31,498 bases of DNA from Candidatus Peregrinibacteria bacterium UBA1369. Lineage in GTDB: Bacteria > Patescibacteriota > Gracilibacteria > UBA1369. Each line of letters begins with the position of its first letter. Within the stretch, counting starts at the first letter, position 1. The DNA lies in the NCBI GenBank assembly GCA_002305925.1, contig DBRL01000011.1, forward strand, positions 53,365 to 84,862, in the 5' to 3' direction. Under the pieces are notes generated by a model. The model ran no database searches and was not told the origin of the DNA. It worked only from the letters and a program-made list of their open reading frames with translations. Below, piece by piece: positions 1 to 6,165 of the stretch. Made by a program: the position numbers and the translations under genes.

Positions 1-323
1 ATTTCGCGATCAAAAGGAAGATTGTGCGCAACCACAAGGTCGGAGCCGGCAAAAATCGAGATAATACGAGAAGCCACATCGGCAAAGGAAGGGCTGCCGG
101 CGACCATTTGATCGGAAATGCGTGAAATGCGGGTGCTTTCCTCCGGTATGGCAACGGGAGGCTTGATCAGCTGATTGTATCTGTCTACCTCCTGAAAACG
201 ACGTGTCAGTGGATCGTATTGAAAAACCTGCGCCGCAAACTGAATAATATAGGGCTGTTCATCAAGAGGTGCGTCCCTTTTCGGAAGTCCGGTGGTTTCG
301 GTATCAAATACGGTGATGCGCAT
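1..323 (-). CDS. DnaQ-like DEDD 3'-5' exonuclease, 3' end missing (left edge)
   Basis: The gene starts at an ATG (complement of 321-323) and stays open through the left edge, so only the first 107 residues are visible. The product opens MRITVFDTETTGLPKRD, which holds the Exo I motif FDTETTGL with catalytic D7 and E9. Residues 98-107 read VAHNLPFDRE, the Exo II region with its conserved Asp. This pattern is typical of the DnaQ/epsilon-subunit family of 3'-5' exonucleases, which remove mispaired bases or trim nucleic-acid 3' ends using two metal ions. The Exo III motif and any C-terminal domains (polymerase-binding, UvrC-like or helicase) lie outside the window. I therefore cannot tell whether it is a Pol III epsilon subunit or a free-standing exonuclease. 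tRNA-Phe lies just upstream on the same strand. Confidence 0.85.
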   Translation of the reverse strand, partial: MRITVFDTETTGLPKRDAPLDEQPYIIQFAAQVFQYDPLTRRFQEVDRYNQLIKPPVAIPEESTRISRISDQMVAGSPSFADVASRIISIFAGSDLVVAHNLPFDRE

Positions 324-364
324 GTCAAAAAATTAGCTGGAATAAAATGCTCAGATTCCGTTTA

Positions 365-439
365 TGGTGCCGAGGGGCAGAATCGAACTGCCGACGCAAG
401 GATTTTCAGTCCTTCGCTCTACCACTGAGCTACCCCGGC
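365..439 (-). tRNA. tRNA-Phe (anticodon GAA), CCA encoded
   Basis: Read on the complement, the gene runs from GCCGGGG at 439 to a genomically encoded CCA at 367-365. The 7-bp acceptor stem pairs GCCGGGG with CCTCGGC (one G-U pair), with discriminator A. The D arm contains AGCTCAGTGGTAGAGC. The anticodon arm is AAGGA-CTGAAAA-TCCTT with GAA at positions 34-36. The T arm contains GTTCGATTC. All canonical features are present and there is no intron. It is transcribed divergently from the long noncoding region that starts near 584. Confidence 0.96.
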
Positions 440-479
440 AAGGGCACCGTGCTTGGGTTACTGTCCACGAGGCGCGTTA

Positions 480-508
480 AATTTAACCGAAAGCCCCAAA
501 GATTTCAA
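480..508 (-). promoter_or_regulatory. Predicted sigma70-type promoter for tRNA-Phe
   Basis: On the minus strand TTGAAA (508-503) is followed after exactly 17 nt by TAAATT (485-480), about 40 nt before the tRNA 5' end. Spacing is ideal and both boxes match the consensus moderately. It lies back to back with the promoter at 549-577. Confidence 0.5.
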
Positions 509-548
509 ACAATATTTAGCGGAATTAAACTTTTTTTCAATTTGGGTA

Positions 549-577
549 TTGACATGGTTATTTTTTTGGTTTATTAT
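549..577 (+). promoter_or_regulatory. Predicted strong promoter of the long noncoding region
   Basis: A perfect TTGACA (549-554) is followed after 17 nt of T-rich DNA by TATTAT (572-577). This predicts a transcription start near 584, where no start codon or credible reading frame follows. It is the best -35 match I noticed in the window, which fits a highly expressed RNA rather than a weak protein gene. Confidence 0.65.
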
Positions 578-581
578 GATG

Positions 582-984
582 TGAACATTGAAAAACAGAA
601 ACAAAAGTTAGCAGCGAAGATTTAGGGAGGAGGTGTGGTTTCAGGCGACCAGGGCTCTGCCAGGGTTTGTTCGAAGCCACGCTCTCTCCCTAAATCGACT
701 GAAGTTGACTTAAAAGTCGTCAAGGCAAGTCCACCAGACATGCAGTGGCGCCGGGAAACAGATCCGGTGGTTATCCAGAGGCCGGGTTGAAGTTTGTCGG
801 ATGAGGCTCTTGAGTGTTTTTTCTGCTCTGCGCCGCAAGGTGAAATGAAAGAAGGAGGATTCAGGGGGAAGTACTTGTCTTTGGCAGAGATGTCAGGGAA
901 TCAGTGTCCAGTCCGGAAATAATTTTTACTTTCGGGTTGTAGCATACTTTTAAGGGCGGATGTCGGTTTGGGGAGTCTAAAATC
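582..984 (+). repeat. Tandem structured unit, copy 1
   Basis: The unit opens with GAACATTGAAA (582-592). A hairpin follows: outer stem GATTTAGGGAG (619-629) with CTCCCTAAATC (686-696), and inner stem GTGTGGTTTC (633-642) with GAAGCCACGC (673-682). Next come TGAAGTTG (700-707) and GTCCACCAG (729-737), whose CCACC can pair with GGTGG in CCGGTGGTTATCCA (764-777). A small CGCC-GCAA-GGTG hairpin lies at 831-842, then GATGTC-type sequence (near 889-894) and TTCGGGTTGT (931-940). The unit ends with GGTTTGGGGAGTCT (965-978). Each block recurs 390-392 nt downstream in copy 2; only the opening block is 403 nt away. Confidence 0.8.
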
Positions 985-1376
985 GAACATTGAAATTTGG
1001 GTTAGGTCAGGTTGAGGGAGTAAGCATGGTTTCAGCGGCTTTGGGGTTAAAGCCAGGTTACTGAAACCATACTCTCTCCCTTAACCGGTTGAAGTTGTCT
1101 TTCAGGTCGTTGCCGCGTGTCCACCAGGTATGCGGGACGCCGAAATACCCTGTCCGGTGGTTATCCAAAGGCCGAACGAAGGGGTTTTGGAAGAAACTTT
1201 TAGGTTTTTTATCTTGTTCTTTTGTCGCAAGACAAAGTGTGAGAAAGAAAATTTAAGGAGAATTACTCGTCTTCGACAGTGATGTCGGGGGAAAAGTGTC
1301 TATTCTGGATCCTTTTACGCTTCCGGGATGTTTCCTGCCTTTTAGGCGCTTCAGCTGGTTTCGGGAGGCTTTGAAC
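985..1376 (+). repeat. Tandem structured unit, copy 2
   Basis: The unit opens with GAACATTGAAA (985-995). Its hairpin has outer stem GGTTGAGGGAG (1010-1020) with CTCCCTTAACC (1076-1086), and a perfect 10-bp inner stem ATGGTTTCAG (1026-1035) with CTGAAACCAT (1061-1070). TGAAGTTG (1090-1097), GTCCACCAG (1119-1127) and CCGGTGGTTATCCA (1154-1167) repeat copy 1. The GCAA-capped hairpin has a new stem, TTTGTC-GCAA-GACAAA (1221-1236). The unit closes with GGTTTCGGGAGGCT (1357-1370). Sequence between the conserved blocks has diverged strongly, so the duplication is old and probably under structural selection. A TAAAAT at 978-983 lies just before it, but I see no -35 box. Confidence 0.8.
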
Positions 1377-1386
1377 TTTTACACAG

Positions 1387-1497
1387 AGACAGTGACGCGG
1401 GGAAAAGGTTGCCTTTGGACTGTGACTTATGCCTAAAATTTTTTTTGGCACGCAGTCCTCAAGGCAACATCTTCAAACCAAAGGCAACCTCTTCCCC
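1387..1497 (+). repeat. Truncated third unit with a 20-nt inverted repeat
   Basis: GACAGTGACG followed by CGGGGAAAAG (from 1388) resembles the GACAGTGATG/CGGGGGAAAAG block of copy 2 (from 1275). It lies only about 15 nt after a GAAC-TT start-like sequence (1373-1378), as if the hairpin half of a third unit had been deleted. The 20-nt arm at 1399-1418 (GGGGAAAAGG then TTGCCTTTGG) is complementary to 1478-1497 with one A-C mismatch. Nested inside, GGACTGTG (1417-1424) can pair with CGCAGTCC (1451-1458). A short direct repeat (AAGGCAACATCTTC at 1461, AAGGCAACCTCTTC at 1481) overlaps the right arm. Confidence 0.55.
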
Positions 1498-1647
1498 GGG
1501 TGCTGGAATTTCATTGGCAGGTTTCGCGCTTGGCTGGTAGGCAATCTTTACTTCGGTAGAGTTGAATTCCCGCTTGAGAACGAAATAACGTTGCTCTATT
1601 TAACGGTCACCGTTGGATCTGGTCAATCTTATGCCTTTTGATTTCCT

Positions 1648-1666
1648 CTCCCGGGGAGCTTTTTTT
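1648..1666 (+). terminator. Possible Rho-independent terminator of the noncoding RNA
   Basis: CTCC (1648-1651) pairs with GGAG (1655-1658) around a short loop and is followed by a run of seven T. The stem is short, so termination here may be partial. Confidence 0.4.
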
Positions 1667-1693
1667 ATTTAAACATATTTTGCTTACGTGTAC

Positions 1694-1744
1694 AGCTCTT
1701 TTGGCTTTCTGATGCAGCTCCAGCCTTAATTGAAGAGCTTTTTT
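1694..1744 (+). terminator. Rho-independent terminator upstream of the 1783 gene
   Basis: AGCTCTT (1694-1700) pairs with AAGAGCT (1733-1739). An inner GGCT/AGCC pairing also lies inside the stem, and six T follow. It would separate the noncoding region from the cupredoxin-domain gene, whose own -10 box follows at once. Confidence 0.55.
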
Positions 1745-1745
1745 G

Positions 1746-1754
1746 TGTTATACT
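1746..1754 (+). promoter_or_regulatory. Extended -10 promoter (TGTTATACT) of the 1783 gene
   Basis: TG-T-TATACT lies 29 nt before the ATG at 1783 with no clear -35 box. Predicted transcription starts near 1761, so the short leader would begin with the 15-mer ATTTCAATCACCCCA, which is also found directly before cdaA (3028-3042). Confidence 0.45.
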
Positions 1755-1782
1755 GTAAAGATTTCAATCACCCCAAAAGCCA

Positions 1783-2904
1783 ATGTCAGAATTTTTGAAT
1801 AACAACCAGGAGACCGGATTGGAAGAAACAATCGTCTCCCCCGACCAGATGGCCTTGTTTGAAGAAGCATCGCTCCCCCCGGCCGAAGAGGCTGCGCCAA
1901 CTGCCGCCGCCACGGTCGAAGAACCCACCCGAATGGAAATCCCGCTGGACCAAACAGCCCGCTACCACTTCGAGGAAAGCGTTTCCCAAACAGTCACTTC
2001 TGACACGGAAACACCCGCCGAAGAAGAGGTCAGTGGTGCCAGAAAAGTTAAAATTCTCGCTGCCCTGGCAATAGTCGCCGTAGCCGGCTATGTGGCCTAT
2101 TGGGTACAGGAACCAGTGCAAATCAGGGCTGACGTCACCTCACTGGAAATGGCCGGTGAAGACGACGATCTATCTCCCGCTTTGACTTCAGAAGAGATGG
2201 TCACTGCAGATTCATCGCTGCTGGCCCAGGATACCACTCTTTCGGCAACTTCCGGCATGCCCAGCGGCCCGACCTATAATGTTGATGTTTCACTTTTTGG
2301 TTTTGAACCAGCCACGCTGCAGATTGAAAAAAGCGCCACGGTGATCTGGACCAATACCAGTCCCGAAGACCAAACTATCGTAGGTTCCTCCGAGGACGGA
2401 CAAAGCTTTGTCAGCCCGGTTCTGACCAGCGGGCAGAGTTTTTCCTATCAATTCGATCAGGACTCCACCTTTCAATATTACTCCACCTATAATCCCGCGC
2501 TGAAAGCCATGCTTACCGTGGGCAGCGGAGGCCAGGTCAGCCCTCCGGATGCCGCGATGCAGGCGGGTGCTGCCCAGCCGGCCGGCGCCATGGATAGCGG
2601 CGCCGCACCAGCAGCCGATCAACCCGCCGCGACCCTGGAAAACGCCATCGCCGAGACCCGGCCGGCGGCTTCCGAGATGCAGCCTGATTTGGCCAACCCT
2701 CTGATCACCGGTCAGCAATTGACCGCCACCGCCAATACCGACCCCGGACTGACCACGGTCGCCGACCTGAAACCGGCCGCCGACGAAAACTCCCCCGCCG
2801 CCATCGCCAAAACCGGCCCGGAAGACCTGCTCTACCTGGTGCTGATTTTCGGCCTGGGCTGGCTTAACCGCAAGAAACTGCTGGCCGCCCTGCGCCGCTA
2901 CTAG
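1783..2904 (+). CDS. Membrane-anchored cupredoxin-fold protein without copper ligands
   Basis: The 373-residue product has an acidic, Ala/Pro-rich N-terminal part (1-88), a transmembrane helix (about 89-107), a cupredoxin-like beta domain (about 165-256), an Ala/Pro-rich linker (257-345) and a C-terminal hydrophobic stretch followed by basic residues. The domain shows the family pattern FEPATLQIEKSATVIWTN ... SFSYQF ... FQYYSTYNPAL. Compared with amicyanin/plastocyanin-type sites, all four copper ligands are replaced: His by Q197, Cys by S234, His by N237 and Met by L240. Copper binding is therefore unlikely, and a structural or adhesive role is more probable. The tail IAKTGPEDLLYLVLIFG ending NRKK resembles a sortase sorting signal (motif, hydrophobic span, positive tail), and a sortase is encoded at 11074-12099. 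The true substrate is unknown. The gene is flanked by terminators and is probably monocistronic. Confidence 0.75.
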   Translation: MSEFLNNNQETGLEETIVSPDQMALFEEASLPPAEEAAPTAAATVEEPTRMEIPLDQTARYHFEESVSQTVTSDTETPAEEEVSGARKVKILAALAIVAVAGYVAYWVQEPVQIRADVTSLEMAGEDDDLSPALTSEEMVTADSSLLAQDTTLSATSGMPSGPTYNVDVSLFGFEPATLQIEKSATVIWTNTSPEDQTIVGSSEDGQSFVSPVLTSGQSFSYQFDQDSTFQYYSTYNPALKAMLTVGSGGQVSPPDAAMQAGAAQPAGAMDSGAAPAADQPAATLENAIAETRPAASEMQPDLANPLITGQQLTATANTDPGLTTVADLKPAADENSPAAIAKTGPEDLLYLVLIFGLGWLNRKKLLAALRRY

Positions 2905-2951
2905 ACGAATTGATGACAATCCGGTGTTGTTGCCGGATCCATGATTGGAAG

Positions 2952-2975
2952 ACCGCCCCGAGACAGGCGGTTTTT
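2952..2975 (+). terminator. Rho-independent terminator after the cupredoxin-domain gene
   Basis: ACCGCC (2952-2957) pairs with GGCGGT (2966-2971) across an 8-nt loop, and T residues follow. A second hairpin (ATCCGG/CCGGAT, near 2920-2940) lies just upstream. Confidence 0.7.
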
Positions 2976-3015
2976 CATTTGGCAAAAGCAGTGCGGTAAA
3001 ATAGAATGGGCTCAG

Positions 3016-3042
3016 TATCACAGCACTATTTCAATCACCCCA
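3016..3042 (+). promoter_or_regulatory. Putative cdaA start region with a shared leader 15-mer
   Basis: A weak -10-like TATCAC (3016-3021) is followed, six nt later, by ATTTCAATCACCCCA (3028-3042). The same spacing and the same 15-mer occur before the gene at 1783 (TATACT 1749-1754, 15-mer 1761-1775). An alternative -10, TAAAAT, lies at 2997-3002. Confidence 0.3.
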
Positions 3043-3908
3043 TGGATTTGATCAGTAAAAGCATAGCGGGATGGATAGCGCATATAGCCACCGTGGCGGG
3101 TGAGTTTTGGCAGAACCTGGTCTATGCCGATCTGAGTCTGTGGCAGGTAATCCTGGATATCGGCATTGTGTCACTGGTGATTTATTTGCTTTTCTCAATG
3201 CTGAAAGGTTCGCGCTCGATCAGCATATTACTGGGACTGATTATCATGAGTTTATTTTTTCTGGTCAGCAAGGCCCTTAACCTGCTGACTGTCGGCTGGA
3301 TATTGGACAGGTTTTTTACGATTTTTCTGGTGTCGATTCCGATAATTTTTCAACAGGAACTGCGTATGGCCCTGGAACGGCTGGGTAATACCCCCTTTCT
3401 GGCCGGTGAAAAGAACGTCACACTCGACGCGATGATTGCCGAAATCATCGAAAGCTGCAATTTCCTGGCCCAAAAGAAGGAAGGGGCCCTGATCGTGCTG
3501 CGGCATGGCATCCCGCTGAAGGAATACATCGAAACGGGTACCAAGATGGACGCCCTGGTTAGCCGAGAGCTGCTGATTTCGATCTTTCACGGCAAGGGCC
3601 CACTGCACGACGGAGCAGTAATCATTGAAAACAACCGCATTACCGCAGCGGCCTGCATTCTGCCCACCAGTTTTGACAACAAGGAAAAAAGCTACGGCAC
3701 GCGCCACAAGGCAGCAATCGGACTGACGGACCATACTGATGCCAGTGTAATCGTGATATCGGAAGAGCGAGGCACAATCAGTTTTGCCAAGAATGGCAGG
3801 CTGGAGAGAGATATCGATGCGGCCAGGCTGCAGCAACTTCTGAAAATCGTGCTGGAGCCAAAAACCAGGAAGAAACGCCAAAAAAAGGTTTATCGGGAAA
3901 ACATATGA
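3042..3908 (+). CDS. cdaA: Diadenylate cyclase, CdaA type (c-di-AMP synthase)
   Basis: The enzyme makes cyclic di-AMP from two ATP. The N-terminus has three membrane helices (about residues 33-105), followed by a DAC (DisA_N) domain. The catalytic motifs are visible: LHDGAVII (DGA, near residue 189) and GTRHKAA (R221, H222), with the family sequence QQELRMALERLG at the domain entrance. From this ATG the length is 288 residues, normal for CdaA. An upstream in-frame ATG at 3006 would add 12 residues, but it overlaps a likely promoter, so I prefer 3042. Neither start has a Shine-Dalgarno sequence. The stop overlaps the next ATG as ATGA, so cdaA and cdaR are translationally coupled, as in Firmicutes. 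In the known system c-di-AMP controls potassium and osmotic balance and wall integrity. The tail beyond the domain is very basic. Confidence 0.93.
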   Translation: MDLISKSIAGWIAHIATVAGEFWQNLVYADLSLWQVILDIGIVSLVIYLLFSMLKGSRSISILLGLIIMSLFFLVSKALNLLTVGWILDRFFTIFLVSIPIIFQQELRMALERLGNTPFLAGEKNVTLDAMIAEIIESCNFLAQKKEGALIVLRHGIPLKEYIETGTKMDALVSRELLISIFHGKGPLHDGAVIIENNRITAAACILPTSFDNKEKSYGTRHKAAIGLTDHTDASVIVISEERGTISFAKNGRLERDIDAARLQQLLKIVLEPKTRKKRQKKVYRENI

Positions 3909-4906
3909 ATCTGCTCAAAAATCCACATCTAAAGGCTATGGCCGTATTTTCGGCCCTGTTACTCTGGCTGTTTGTGGTCGGTGTGGAAAACTACGTTTAT
4001 AGCTCTTCAGCTGATCTGCCGGTGAAAGTGGTCGATCTTGGTCAAAATGTCAGCCAGGCCAATGAACTGCCGAAAGTCCGCGTCAAATACAAAAACAACG
4101 GAGGCGGCCCGGTCAACATTAATGCCAATGAACTGGAGCTTTTTATAGATGCTGGCGGTCTGACGGACGGTCTGCACAATCTGCCGATACAATTCAGCAA
4201 CAAACACCCCAAAATCCAGGTGGTGGCAGTAGAACCCCCCTTTGCCGAGCTGAAACTGGAGGCGATTACCAGCCGGGATATTGTCGTAAAAACCGAGGTA
4301 GCGGGAGCTCCCCATAGTGACTATGAATTGCGCGGCGTAAAAGCACAGGTTTCCAGTGTGACTATCAGCGGAGCGGCCAGCGCCATCGGTGAACTGAAAG
4401 AATTGCCTCTCAAACTGACGTTGGACGGCACCGAGACCGCCGACTTCAGCAGAAAAATCATTCTCGAGCCACCGGCCGGCTGGAAATTGTCCGGCCAATC
4501 GGTCAGCTTCGAACCGGCAACCGTGCAGGTGGACGTGGAAATTCGCAAAAAAAAAGCTGAGCTGGTGCCAGATGAGCTAATCGGGCAGGATCAGCCGGAG
4601 CCGCCGTCCGCGGATGTAGCGGCAGCCGGCGAATTGGGTAGAAAAACCCTGATGGCCGAAATCGTGCTGGACGCGGAACTGCAACCGGCCGTGCGCGAAA
4701 TTTTACCACAAAATGTATTACTTACGGTGGAGGCGGAGGCCGAGGATCTGGCGAAAATTTCTAATGAATCGATTAAGCTGCTGATCAAAAACGGCGATGT
4801 ACAGAGCGGAGTTTATACCGTAAAAGGCAGTGATTTATTACTACCGGAAGGGCTGGATCTGAATGTCACTTCAATCAGTCCGGCCAAAGTCAATATTCGG
4901 TTCTAA
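3905..4906 (+). CDS. cdaR: YbbR-domain protein (CdaR-like regulator of CdaA)
   Basis: The protein of 333 residues has one N-terminal membrane helix (about 9-27) followed by an extracytoplasmic region with repeated YbbR-type modules, recognisable as blocks such as VKVRYKNNGG-like and VSSVTISGAASAIGEL. In characterised bacteria CdaR binds the membrane cyclase CdaA and modulates its activity. The four-base overlap with cdaA and conserved gene order make the same partnership likely here. The C-terminal third (residues 215-333) is more divergent. It contains a KKK-rich stretch and a Glu/Pro/Ala segment, then a last beta-rich module. The 3' end overlaps the convergent gene at 4903 by four bases. 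The precise number of YbbR modules (probably three) needs a profile search. Confidence 0.85.
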   Translation: MNLLKNPHLKAMAVFSALLLWLFVVGVENYVYSSSADLPVKVVDLGQNVSQANELPKVRVKYKNNGGGPVNINANELELFIDAGGLTDGLHNLPIQFSNKHPKIQVVAVEPPFAELKLEAITSRDIVVKTEVAGAPHSDYELRGVKAQVSSVTISGAASAIGELKELPLKLTLDGTETADFSRKIILEPPAGWKLSGQSVSFEPATVQVDVEIRKKKAELVPDELIGQDQPEPPSADVAAAGELGRKTLMAEIVLDAELQPAVREILPQNVLLTVEAEAEDLAKISNESIKLLIKNGDVQSGVYTVKGSDLLLPEGLDLNVTSISPAKVNIRF

Positions 4907-5304
4907 AAGAGACCGAGAAATTTTTTTCTGGGCGCCTCTTTTTTATCTGCTACGGCGTGGTCGGGTTTAAGCTGTTCCTCCATCTGGTTGAGCAGAGCGG
5001 CCGATTGCGTCTGGTCTTCATCTTCTTTGGCCTGCTGGACGATTTTTTTGGATTCGCGGAGCTCTTTGCTGATTTTCTCCGCCATTTCCACCTGCTGACG
5101 GGCCTGCGTGAGTTGTAGTTGCTCAGCTTTGAATAGCTTTTTATCCTCCTCTTCCAGCATCTGCATAATATACACGAGCTGTTCGTCGTCTGCCTGTTCG
5201 ATCTGTGAGAGGTAATTCAGCTGTTCGGACTCCAGCAATGTGGCAAAGGCTCTGGAATTGGCGAGGAACTCTTTAAGTTTTTTTAATATTTCTGGTGTTG
5301 GCAT
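4903..5304 (-). CDS. Small helical/coiled-coil protein, unknown function
   Basis: I do not recognise a named family. The 133-residue product has no signal peptide or membrane segment. It is rich in Glu, Gln, Lys and Leu with heptad-like spacing over about residues 45-105, so it should be mostly helical. It ends with a basic tail (KKEAPRKKFLGLF). The segment LNYLSQIEQADDEQLVYIMQMLEEEDKKLF has the same layout as part of the protein at 12111-12761 (aromatic, proline/acidic break, a 'deQ' helix, then 'L..E...L'). This suggests a shared small helical module. The start codon overlaps the stop of the upstream gene (5304-6137) by one base, so the two form an operon. The 3' end overlaps cdaR by four bases tail to tail. 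Confidence 0.75.
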   Translation of the reverse strand: MPTPEILKKLKEFLANSRAFATLLESEQLNYLSQIEQADDEQLVYIMQMLEEEDKKLFKAEQLQLTQARQQVEMAEKISKELRESKKIVQQAKEDEDQTQSAALLNQMEEQLKPDHAVADKKEAPRKKFLGLF

Positions 5305-6137
5305 TAAACAGACTGTTTAGAATAATCATAACTACGATCATTGACTTTCGTAGCTACCCATCTGACATTGTTTACACGGATTTCTACTCTGGTCCCAACA
5401 GGCGTACCATCATCAACTTTAGCCATTACCTGTCGTCGGACTGACGGTGGTACGTCTGCGTTACTGACAGCGACCATTTCACCCGGCTTGTTGCTTGGGG
5501 CCTGAGCAGTTTTGTCTGCCGGAGTGGTTATTGTGTCCGCACCATACACAAGCGTGCCCGCTCCCTCGCTGGCAAGCGTTCTATCGACTATATTTTTGAC
5601 AGCTCTTGCAGCTTGCAGTCTATTTACGAAAGGGGTCTGTGAAGTTTCACTCTCCAGGGCCATCTGAATTGTTTTTCCCAAGTTGTTTGCTTCAGTCTCC
5701 TTTCCTTGACTCCTCAATAACGAGATTGCCCGTTGTCCATCCACTTGGTAAAGTTTCAGTCTTTCCGCTGCCTTGACCATGGGGTCACTAAGAGCTCTGT
5801 CAACCTGGTTACGGACGTTTTTTGCAACCGCCTCCTTATTGGCCACAGGATCACTCTCATTCTGCCGCGCCAAATCAATGGACCGCTGCAGTCTATCTGC
5901 CTCCAGGTTTTTATTTACAGCCCGCAATTCTGCAATGGCCTTGGGAGCCTCACTATAAAGCAGTGTATCCCTGTTTTCTTTTTTACTGTAATCATCAGGC
6001 CGGTTGGTGTCGGGAGTGTTGGTATCGACCTTTCCTTCTACCCGGTTGAAAGTTTTGGCGTTGGCCTGATCCCCTGACGGGGTTTCGCCCCCGGGGAAGT
6101 GAAATTGACTGGCAAGGTGATGGTTTAAGATTAACAT
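5304..6137 (-). CDS. Hypothetical hydrophilic protein, first gene of a two-gene operon
   Basis: I do not recognise a family. The 277-residue product starts MLILNHHLASQFHFPGGE. It has no convincing signal peptide or membrane helix and is very polar. Residues 60-185 contain two similar helical stretches, each with an 'L-x-S/K-x-G/N-x-EA-x-x-L-x-x-x-I' flavour followed by an 'AxxxxNxVDR(A/T)L' element (KNVRNQVDRALSD and KNIVDRTLAS). This points to an internal duplication of about 70-75 residues. The C-terminal part (235-277) looks like a small beta-rich segment. A well-spaced promoter on the minus strand (TTGGCA-17 nt-TAAAAT, 6194-6166) lies 29 nt before the ATG, without a ribosome binding site. 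It is the leading gene of the pair with 4903-5304. Confidence 0.7.
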   Translation of the reverse strand: MLILNHHLASQFHFPGGETPSGDQANAKTFNRVEGKVDTNTPDTNRPDDYSKKENRDTLLYSEAPKAIAELRAVNKNLEADRLQRSIDLARQNESDPVANKEAVAKNVRNQVDRALSDPMVKAAERLKLYQVDGQRAISLLRSQGKETEANNLGKTIQMALESETSQTPFVNRLQAARAVKNIVDRTLASEGAGTLVYGADTITTPADKTAQAPSNKPGEMVAVSNADVPPSVRRQVMAKVDDGTPVGTRVEIRVNNVRWVATKVNDRSYDYSKQSV

Positions 6138-6165
6138 AGTTTGTTTTTTTAGTTTCTATCGTATT

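Larger units (their letters stand above)
584..1666 (+). ncRNA. Candidate large structured noncoding RNA of unknown family, with an internal tandem repeat
   Basis: About 1.1 kb between tRNA-Phe and the gene at 1783 has no plausible protein-coding frame. It is bounded by a strong promoter (549-577) and a hairpin plus T-run (1648-1666); a second terminator lies at 1694-1744. Inside are two diverged tandem copies of a unit of about 391 nt (582-984 and 985-1376). Conserved blocks occur in the same order, and stem positions change in a compensatory way between copies. A truncated third copy and a long inverted repeat follow (about 1373-1497). I looked for signatures of tmRNA, RNase P RNA, SRP RNA and 6S RNA and did not find them. 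The ends are inferred. It could be one long transcript or two tandem RNAs of about 390 nt plus a 3' domain. Promoter and terminator placement argue for a discrete RNA, but expression is unproven. Confidence 0.6.

Noticed and set aside
347..625. 92-residue frame on the plus strand over the tRNA and promoter region
   Set aside because: It runs antisense through tRNA-Phe and into the promoter, and has no protein-like composition or start signal.
1263..1641. Short frames on either strand inside the noncoding region (62 and 70 residues)
   Set aside because: They overlap the conserved RNA blocks and the inverted repeat, do not persist between repeat copies, and have no coding-type features.
584..1666. 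tmRNA, RNase P RNA, SRP RNA or 6S RNA as explanation for the noncoding region
   Set aside because: There is no tRNA-like end or tag frame, none of the conserved RNase P core (such as GAGGAAAGTCC) and no SRP GGAA-type core. Length and tandem layout also differ from 6S RNA.
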